From: Stenocarpella maydis
Lineage: Eukaryota > Ascomycota > Sordariomycetes > Diaporthales > Diaporthaceae
DNA: 64,000 nt
Direction of reading: 5' to 3'
NCBI GenBank assembly: GCA_002270565.1
Contig: NQMI01000004.1
Span: forward strand, 310,001 to 374,000
Part shown: piece by piece, positions 57,351 through 64,000 of the stretch
How positions within the stretch are numbered: the stretch's first letter is position 1
Layout: the number at the start of each line of letters is the position of its first letter
Program-made: the position numbers and the translations under genes
Notes under the pieces: generated by a model
Told to the model about the DNA's origin: nothing
Database searches by the model: none
The model's input: the letters and a program-made list of their open reading frames with translations, nothing else

Positions 57351-57459
57351 GTGGGCGTAGCCCACCAGCTATCTCGGGTCTATATAGTGGGTGGTAGTTG
57401 CTTAGTAAGCAACTACGCCCTCTGGCTACAGTATGGTGGCTGTAGCGATAGCCCACCAG
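57351..57459. repeat. palindromes and direct repeat, MITE-like
   Basis: GTGGGC-GTA-GCCCAC lies at 57351-57365. A near-perfect palindrome with 11-bp arms and a 1-bp centre lies at 57394-57416 (left arm GTAGTTGCTTA). The word TAGCCCACCAG occurs at 57358-57368 and again at 57449-57459. This could be the remains of a small inverted-repeat element. Confidence 0.55.
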
Positions 57460-57858
57460 TGTGCTGTTGCACACTACTATTGCCACAGGGGTATTCATTT
57501 TCCACAGACCATTGGGTTAAGTCAAACCGAGGCTCTTCCCACTATCCTCGCTTTTCCTATCAGAGTCCATCCCCAACTATGGCGGAGCTGTTATTGGATA
57601 TAGACACGAGGCGGGTGCAACGAGAGCGGCCAATCTACATGGTCCCAAGCAACGGGAATGAGCCCGGCATTTGCCATCGGCTCAGCCGCAGTTCTAGGCC
57701 TAATTTCCTGATCTGCTCCCACAGAATCTCGTTCTAAATGGGGTTCTGGGGTCCTTGAGCCGGGATGGGCCGCGTCTCAATGCATGCCGATGCCTCCTCC
57801 TTATGTCCTAGCTGTAATCGGAAAGCCTCCCGTGGGTTAATTATATACCTAGTTGGCC

Positions 57859-58059
57859 TTATCGCCATTGGATGTTATCATCCGCGATAGGCGAAGGAGG
57901 CAAGGGGGAAGGCTAGCTACCTGACAGATGCAACGTGCATATCTGGGGCTGAAGTGGTATCTACGGGCCATCATGATCTGCAAGATAGACGTGGCCACGG
58001 CCGTGAACGGGCTTGTGCATATAATTCACTGCCGGATGCTGTCCATGTGATGTTTATCA
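57859..58059. promoter_or_regulatory. cluster of GATA-factor (HGATAR) sites upstream of proline dehydrogenase
   Basis: Five matches to HGATAR on either strand fall in 200 bp: TTATCG 57859, TTATCA 57875, CGATAG 57885, AGATAG 57983 and TTATCA 58054. AreA-type GATA factors mediate nitrogen control of proline genes in Aspergillus nidulans. Binding here is inference; six-base degenerate words also arise by chance. Confidence 0.4.
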
Positions 58060-58288
58060 TCGCATCTGGCCCCGGGCGCTTGACGATATCGGCATCATTG
58101 ACCAATGGTATGTAACGGAACACGATTCGCTACTACCGCCCCCGATCCGGAACTAGTAGGGCGTAACGCAAACTGGAAGGTATTAAGTTGTGTTTATATG
58201 ATCCCCGTGCTGGGCTTCTCTGCTGTGAATTTCCCTGTTTTGTTGTGCAGACAAGCGTCCGACATACAATCGACATAGAGACATTGCT

Positions 58289-59728
58289 ATGAAAAAAGCC
58301 AACCGCTTCTTTGGATCTTTACGATCTGCTTCTCAGCTAATCGCGGCGCCACCGCCGGTGTCTGGTCGCCCACCCCTGGCGGCTTTGCCCAATGCCAACC
58401 TGCTGAGATCGCTATTCATAGCGGGGGTCTCATCCAAGAAAGCACTGCTCATACCTTGCCTCAAGATACTGTCTCTTCTCTCACAGCCGGGAAGAGGTCC
58501 CCTCCTGAGCGTGGACAAGAATCCGATAGTTCATGGAATACTTAAAAAAACATTCTACAACCAGTTTTGTGCCGGCGAGACCCCATCGGAGACCAGGCAA
58601 TGTGTCCGCCGGCTGAAGGAGCTCGGGTTCAGCGGTATCATTCTCACATATGCTCGCGAGACAGTCTTCGACCACAGAACTGAGAGGACAGGAACAAAAG
58701 GTGCCTCCGGGCCCAAGGATGTGGCAAAACCTGCTGTATCCTGCAAGCACATTGACGAGTGGCGGAATGGAACGCTAGACACCATGTCGCTAATCGAGAG
58801 CGGTGACTACCTCGCACTCAAGTAAGCCAGGCTGGCCTTGGGCATCTTCTGAAATGTGTCGACAGTTTCGGTGGGGACGCCTGGTTCCCCTAGAGTCAAT
58901 TGGCTAACCCAGCATCTCAGGTTGAGCGGAGCGGGTCCCAGCGTCACTGAGGCCTTCGCCACCGGCCAGCCAGCACCGCAACAGTTTACCGATGCCCTGG
59001 ACGAGATCTGTGCCAAGAGCAAGGCACGCTCGATCAGAGTCATCGTCGATGCCGAATCACAGCATTTCCAGAAGGGCATTGCTGCAGCCACGCTTGATGC
59101 CATGCGCAAGTTCAACCGTGATGGACCCGCCGTTGTCTACAACACGTACCAGGCCTACCTCAAGGGCACGCCGGACGTGCTCGCGCAGCACCTCGAGGCG
59201 GCAAGCAAGGACGGCTTCACCCTCGGCCTCAAGCTGGTGCGCGGTGCTTACATCCTGTCGGATGACCGTACCTTGATCCACGACTGCAAGCAGGACACGG
59301 ATGATGCATACAACGGCATCGCCAGGGGTGCAATCAAGCAGCACATTGGCGGGTTTGGAGCCGAGGGGGGCAAGCCGTTTCCTTCGGTGAGCCTCTTCCT
59401 GGCCAGCCACAACAGGGAGAGCGTGCTTGGAGCGCACAAGCTGCACCAGGAGCGCGTGAGACAGGGGCTTCCTACCGTCCCCGTGGGATACGGCCAGCTG
59501 CAGGGCATGTCGGACGAGGTGAGCTTCTCGCTGCTCGCAGAGAGGACCGGGCCCAGCTCCGGCCCAGACGTCTACAAGTGCTCTACGTGGGGCAGCATGG
59601 GCGAGTGCGTGGCATACCTACTGCGGAGAGCCGTCGAGAACCGCGACGCGGTGGTGCGGACGACGGACGAGTACACCGCCCTCAAGTCCGAGGCCTGGCG
59701 GAGGCTCAGGTTTGGGTCTTCTTACTAG
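58289..59728 (+). CDS. prnD: proline dehydrogenase (proline oxidase)
   Basis: Mitochondrial FAD enzyme that oxidises proline to delta-1-pyrroline-5-carboxylate, the first step of proline use. Two exons (58289-58821, 58921-59728) over a 99-nt intron with a GGCTAACCC branch site give 446 residues. The N-terminus MKKANRFFGSLRSASQ is basic and amphipathic, as expected for mitochondrial import. Catalytic barrel blocks include RRLKELGFSGIILTYARET, VIVDAESQHFQKGI, VYNTYQAYLKGTPDVL, LGLKLVRGAYILSDDR, SLFLASHNRES, GQLQGMSDEVSF and the C-terminal CVAYLLRRAVENRD, which binds the proline carboxylate through its arginines. It is the first of three same-strand proline genes and faces a decayed permease. 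The symbol follows the Aspergillus gene (yeast PUT1). Confidence 0.93.
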
Positions 59729-59903
59729 CCAGACAGTTTCCATAGCGCTCATCGATATGATTTCCCCACCAGCAAGCCATATCATGGCCCGGACAAGGCC
59801 GCTTCAAGCCGCGGTTGCGTTGTCCAACGTCCCATCCGCGTGTCACTTGACCATTTTATCGGAGGCGACCCACCGGAGCCCAATAATTAGGACACTAAGT
59901 GCC
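59729..59903. other. short PRODH-P5CR spacer
   Basis: Only about 175 bp separate the proline dehydrogenase stop from the proposed reductase ATG. Nothing else is visible. Confidence 0.4.
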
Positions 59904-60913
59904 ATGAGCGGGGCGTGTGCTCGGGCCGGTCGACAGCATCGGATGGGCTTCCGATGCGGGCACCGGATCGGCCGGGTGGGGATCGNAAAAAAAAAAAACT
60001 CCAACACGTCCTGCAGCTGAAGACTTCTTGATGTGTATGGCACACAGGGAACCTGGGAACAGCTATCCTGGTAAGCCTGGTCCAGGCCGCCGGGAAGGAG
60101 GGAGAGGCCCTCAAGATCAACCGTTTCATTGCATGTGTGCGGAGTGAGCAGTCTGAGAAGCGGCTGCGTGACAAGTTTGCCGGTGTTCCCGAAAGTCGTC
60201 TGAGGATCACCCGGAATGACAATGCCAGCGCTGTCAAGGAATGCGATGTGGTCTTGGTGGGGGCAGACCCCGCGGACGTTCGCGAGCTGCTGACGCAGTC
60301 TGGGCTTGAGAGGGTTTCCCTGCAGGGCAAGCTATTCATAAGCATTGCTGCAGGCTGGACGAGACAGGAGCTCGAGGCTACTCTTCCGGACGGCCCCAAC
60401 AACAGAGAGCCGAGGGCGCATGTGGTGCGCGCGCTGCCCAATATCGCGGCCACTGTTTGCCAGTCCATAACTGCGGTAGAGACACCCGACCCGAGTCTGC
60501 CTCCCGAGTTCCTCGAGATCACGGACTCCATATTCAACCACATAGGCAAGACAGTCTACCTGCCGCCACGCCAGCTCGATGCCTTTACGGCGGTGGGGGG
60601 ATCCACGCCCGCATTCTTCGCCGTGATCGTTGATGCGCTGATAGACTCTTCAGTTGCTGTGGGCGTTCCGAGGAAGGAGGCCACGGACATCATTGTGCAG
60701 TCAATGCTTGGGACTGCAGCTCTCCTGCAGAGCGGAATACACCCGAGTATCCTCAGAGACCAAGGCACTTCGCCCGAGGGATGCACGATTGGAGGGCTAA
60801 TGGTGCTCGAGGAGGCTGGAGTCAGGGGACATGTTGGCCGGGGTCTTCGTGAAGCTGTCACAATTGCTAGGCTAATGGGGAAGGAACCTCACGTTAACGA
60901 CACAAGGCGTTAG
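59904..60913 (+). CDS. pyrroline-5-carboxylate reductase, 5' part hidden by a gap
   Basis: The enzyme reduces P5C to proline with NAD(P)H. Exon 2 (60048-60913) starts after GCACACAG and reads GNLGTAILVSLVQAAG, the start of the Rossmann fold. Then follow VVLVGADPADVRELL, LFISIAAGWTRQELE, HVVRALPNIAATV, AFTAVGGSTPAFFAVIVDAL and SPEGCTIGGLMVLEEAGVRGHVGRGL, all typical. It ends at TAG 60911-60913. Exon 1 is proposed as 59904-59985: ATG, then GHRIGRVGI, ending in phase 1, which matches the one base that exon 2 needs. An N at 59986 followed by A12 sits exactly at its end, so the last bases of the first beta strand loop (GxGxxG) are probably missing from the assembly. In Aspergillus nidulans the prn cluster also carries an additional gene, prnX; whether this gene corresponds is unproven. 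Confidence 0.85.
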
Positions 60914-61807
60914 ATACGTATAGGCACGTGTGCCTGGTCAACGAAACCTCTTGAGTTGAAAAGACGAGGGAAACGATCCAGCGGGCAAAATAATTATCGA
61001 GGCGGGAAAGAGAAAAAAAGAGAGAGAGAGAAAAGTCTTGTCCCTGAAACCGTTGGCCTAGTGAAGACGCGGGCTAATATATTGTATACTTGATCATCGA
61101 TAATAACAACTCAGATTGTCATTGTCACGAATCCAGAGACAGGGGCAGCTGGAATTATCGACAACTATGCTGCTGGGCATTATAGACCGTACGGCCAGGA
61201 GACGACAATCTTCAATCCCTTGGAAATACCCACAGCAGTCCATAAGCCCCGGCCATCACAGTCACTCACACCCAGCGATACTGCCATCCTTACTGACACT
61301 GTAGTCGAGTACTCGGATGTGCTTCCGGCAAACCCGAATCAGTTTTGGAAACGGTGCCTTGTGCCTTGTGCCTAGGTTTTGGGCCGTTCCACTGCCTAAC
61401 GCTAATGCAAGTTAATGCATGGCCTTCCGGGAAGCGCCTCCGACTTACACGACATACCGGCAGGTGGGCCGAGTGTAACAGCCTCATAATTGCATAGTCT
61501 ATTCAGTTAAACGCAACAAAACACAGCTCGGGTTCGTGGCCGGAGAACCGCGACCCTGTCGTATTGATTTAGTGCTACCATATGACTGCTATTTTAAAGA
61601 TAGCAGGATACTGTGTGTACATGTTTTGCCGGCTTGTCTCCGGCTACGGGGATTTGACGTGATGCCCGGGTTGTACTACAGTGAGGGCCATCCTTTAGTA
61701 CATCAGCCACGCTTATACGAACACCGTTTTCATGACCACCTGGTCGAAGGGGAAGACATCTCCGCTGACTACCTAACCCCCTCACCTTCGGCACACCGCA
61801 GAGAAGG
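60914..61807. other. P5CR-P5CDH intergenic region
   Basis: It holds a short GA-rich tract at about 61012-61035 and no recognised gene. The P5C dehydrogenase promoter should be here. Confidence 0.45.
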
Positions 61808-63664
61808 ATGCAAAGATTATCATCACCACCCCGGCTGGCAAGGCTGCCGGCATGCAGCATCGTCCGGTGTGCACCTTCAAGCCGAGGGAAAGCAACCGTC
61901 CCATTCCGGCTGCCAGATGCGCGGAACGAGCCAAATGTAGGTTTTCACCCGCCTTGGCATATCATCCAACCACGTTCTGACACATTCCTATAGCTCGAGT
62001 ATAGGAAGGGCTCTCCTGAGCGGAAGAAGCTAGAAGAGACGCTGGCCAGGCTAAGGTCTCAGATCCCGCTGAAGAGTGAGATCTTCATCAATGGCAAGGT
62101 TCAGGCGCAAGCCGCAGCAGAAAGCCAGCCACTCCCCAGCGAGCATGCCACCGCATTCACCAGCTCCCCCCTGGCAACCAAAGAGCAGGTCTCTAGCGCC
62201 ATCGAGTCGGCTCTGAAGGCCAAGAAGTCATGGGAACACACGGCCTTCGTCGACCGGGCCGCCATCTTCCTCAGGGCCGCCGAGCTCGTCTCGACGAAGT
62301 ACCGGTACGAGCTCGTCGCAGCTACCATGCTCGGCCAGGGCAAGAACATCTGGCAGGGGGAAGTCGATGCCGCCGCCGAGCTGGCTGACTTCTTCCGGCT
62401 CAACTGCAACTACGCTGCTGAGTTGCTCGAGAGGCAGCACGACCGTGGAACCCCAGGCATGTGGACACGGCTGGACTACCGACCACTGGAGGGCTTTGTG
62501 TACGCGATCTCACCCTTCAACTTCACCGCTATCGGCGGCAACCTGGTCTCAGGCCCCGCACTGATGGGCAACGTCGTGCTCTGGAAGCCCTCAGCCTCCA
62601 ACATCTATGCTAGTACCATCGTCTATAAGATTCTCCTCGAGGCCGGCCTGCCTCCAGATGTGATCCAGTTCGTCCCTGGCGACGCAGAGGAGATCACCTC
62701 CACCGTGCTCTCCCATCGGGACTTCTCCGGCCTGAATTTCGTCGGCTCCTCTGACGTCTTTCGCTCCCTCTATGCCAAAATTGGCGAGGGGATCGGCAAG
62801 AGGCAGTACCGAGATTTTCCTCGGGTCGTCGGTGAGACGAGCGGCAAGAACTTCACGCTCATCCACCCGTCAGCCGACATCCCCAGCGCGGTCAACCACA
62901 CCATCCGCGGCTCTTTTGAATACCAGGGCCAGAAGTGCTCAGCCACCTCGCGCCTCTATCTCCCTCAGTCGAGGTCAAGAGAGTTCCTCGATAGCATCCA
63001 GTCCAAGGTTAAGGAGATCACCATAGGCAGCCCGGACAAGGATCTGTCCGCCTTCATGGGTCCGGTCATCCACAGCCGTTCATTCGAAAAGATCAAGTCT
63101 GTCATTGACGCCAGCAACAAGGACCCTTCGCTGAAGCTCCTGACCGGCGGCAAGTACGACGGTTCGGTGGGCTACTACGTCGAGCCTACCATATACCTCT
63201 CGGACTCGCCAACGCACCGCCTGTTCGACGAAGAGATCTTCGGACCCGTACTGGCCATCCATGTTTACCCCGACGACAAGTGGACCTCCATCCTGGAGCA
63301 GGTTGACAAGAGCGGTGGCGGCTTTGCGCTGACAGGTGCCGTATTCGCCAACGACCGTGCTGCCTTGAGAGAGGCGGAGGATACCTTGCGGTACTCTGCA
63401 GGTAACCTGTACCTGAGTAGGTCAAGTCCTGACACATTGTCCCAACCATTGCACGCCACTAATAAATCTGCTAACGAGCCATAACTTCTAGACTGCAAGA
63501 CGACTGCGGCCCTCATTGGCCAGCAGTCTTTTGGCGGCAGCAGGGCTAGCGGGACCAACGACAAGGCTGGCAGCTCCAATGCCCTGTTGCGCTTCACCAG
63601 CCCACGCCTGATCAAGGAGGAATTCTTCCCACAGTCTGGATTCAAGTACCCTAGTAATGAGTAG
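61808..63664 (+). CDS. prnC: delta-1-pyrroline-5-carboxylate dehydrogenase
   Basis: Mitochondrial aldehyde-dehydrogenase-superfamily enzyme that turns P5C/glutamate semialdehyde into glutamate with NAD. Three exons (61808-61936, 61994-63416, 63492-63664) over introns of 57 and 75 nt give 574 residues. Exon 1 codes an Arg/Ser-rich targeting peptide (MQRLSSPPRLARLP) and joins as NEPNLEYRKGSPERKKLEETL, the conserved fungal entry. Family blocks are PISPFNFTAIGGN-like SPFNFTAIGGN, LNFVGSSDVF, RVVGETSGKNF with the general base Glu (about 324), and FEYQGQKCSATSRLY with the catalytic Cys (about 358). Later come EEIFGPVLAIHVY, and NLYLNCKTTAALIGQQSFGG across the last splice. The protein ends YPSNE. 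It is the last gene of the same-strand proline trio. The symbol follows Aspergillus (yeast PUT2). Confidence 0.95.
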
Positions 63665-64000
63665 GAATCCGCAAAAATTGACGTATTATTCTGTTGTTCC
63701 TAGCCGACACAATATCTGGGCGTACGCATATGAACCTTGAAAGGCAACCATGTGAGAGCTTCTGGGGGCGGAAGGAATTGAGTGCCATCCCTCAGCCTGG
63801 ACACCAACGGGGTAGGGGGCAGTCTGTATGATACAAACAAATATTCTTCTACCCTAGAATTTGGTACTCATATGCCACCATTAAGCAATGGGTAGGTGTG
63901 CTGGGTTGAGTGATGACCAACTCACATTTGGGGCGGAACCTGCTACGACGGTATACGTACCTAGGTATGATATGGTCTCATGTTACACGAGAATAATTTT
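63665..64000. other. intergenic end of window
   Basis: It holds the 3' side of the P5C dehydrogenase gene and one exact TACCTAGGTA at 63958-63967. No gene seen. Confidence 0.45.
63958..63967. repeat. TACCTAGGTA palindrome
   Basis: Exact copy of the palindrome described at 13151-13764, again outside genes. Confidence 0.7.

Larger units (their letters stand above)
56996..58288. other. divergent intergenic region between permease relic and PRODH
   Basis: The first 200 bp are very AT-rich. Then come palindromic sequences at 57351-57459 and, from 57859, a series of GATA words. It takes the place of a bidirectional promoter. A frame at 57231-57737 has no family motif. Confidence 0.45.

Overview
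The window reads as nuclear DNA of a filamentous ascomycete (Pezizomycotina, most likely Sordariomycetes). Genes carry several short introns (about 50-160 nt) with GT...AG ends and CTAAC/CTGAC branch sites. The families present are typical of such fungi: UstYa-like, SAT4-type rhodopsin domain, Zn2Cys6 factors, and TRI12-type and DAL5-type transporters. Genes are separated by long intergenic stretches with microsatellites, long homopolymers and a recurrent TACCTAGGTA palindrome. All gene models were built by hand from splice consensus and reading phase. Family names come from recognised motifs, not from a database search.

Left part (1-28 kb): the 3' end of an unidentified gene, ALG10 (ER glucosyltransferase of N-glycan assembly), a small conserved orphan, a lone UstYa-family protein, an acyl-CoA dehydrogenase, an orphan seven-helix receptor-like protein, a lysine-rich exon relic, a SAT4-family seven-helix protein with a sequence gap in its first intron, a TRI12-type MFS transporter, a membrane-anchored sialidase-superfamily protein and a 114-residue membrane protein.

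Middle (29-50 kb): a 712-residue Zn2Cys6 transcription factor with a roughly 1-kb first intron, followed by about 5.7 kb without a convincing gene. Then come an Mpv17/PMP22 protein, mitochondrial dihydroorotate dehydrogenase, a convergent NCS1 nucleobase permease, a PLP aminotransferase whose frame breaks at a G10 run, and an ABBA-fold aromatic prenyltransferase of the CloQ/NphB type.

Right part (51-64 kb): an eight-exon DAL5-type MFS transporter with a 10-nt microexon, then a proline-metabolism cluster. The cluster holds a decayed amino acid permease divergent from proline dehydrogenase, then P5C reductase and P5C dehydrogenase in the same direction. Permease-PRODH divergence with P5CDH nearby resembles the prn cluster of Aspergillus nidulans, but with the permease dead. 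Together the two enzymes take proline to P5C and P5C to glutamate in mitochondria, while the reductase runs P5C back to proline.

Sequence quality needs care. There are N gaps at 17715-17726 and 59986, both next to homopolymers, and the aminotransferase frameshift is also at a homopolymer, so some breaks may be assembly artefacts.
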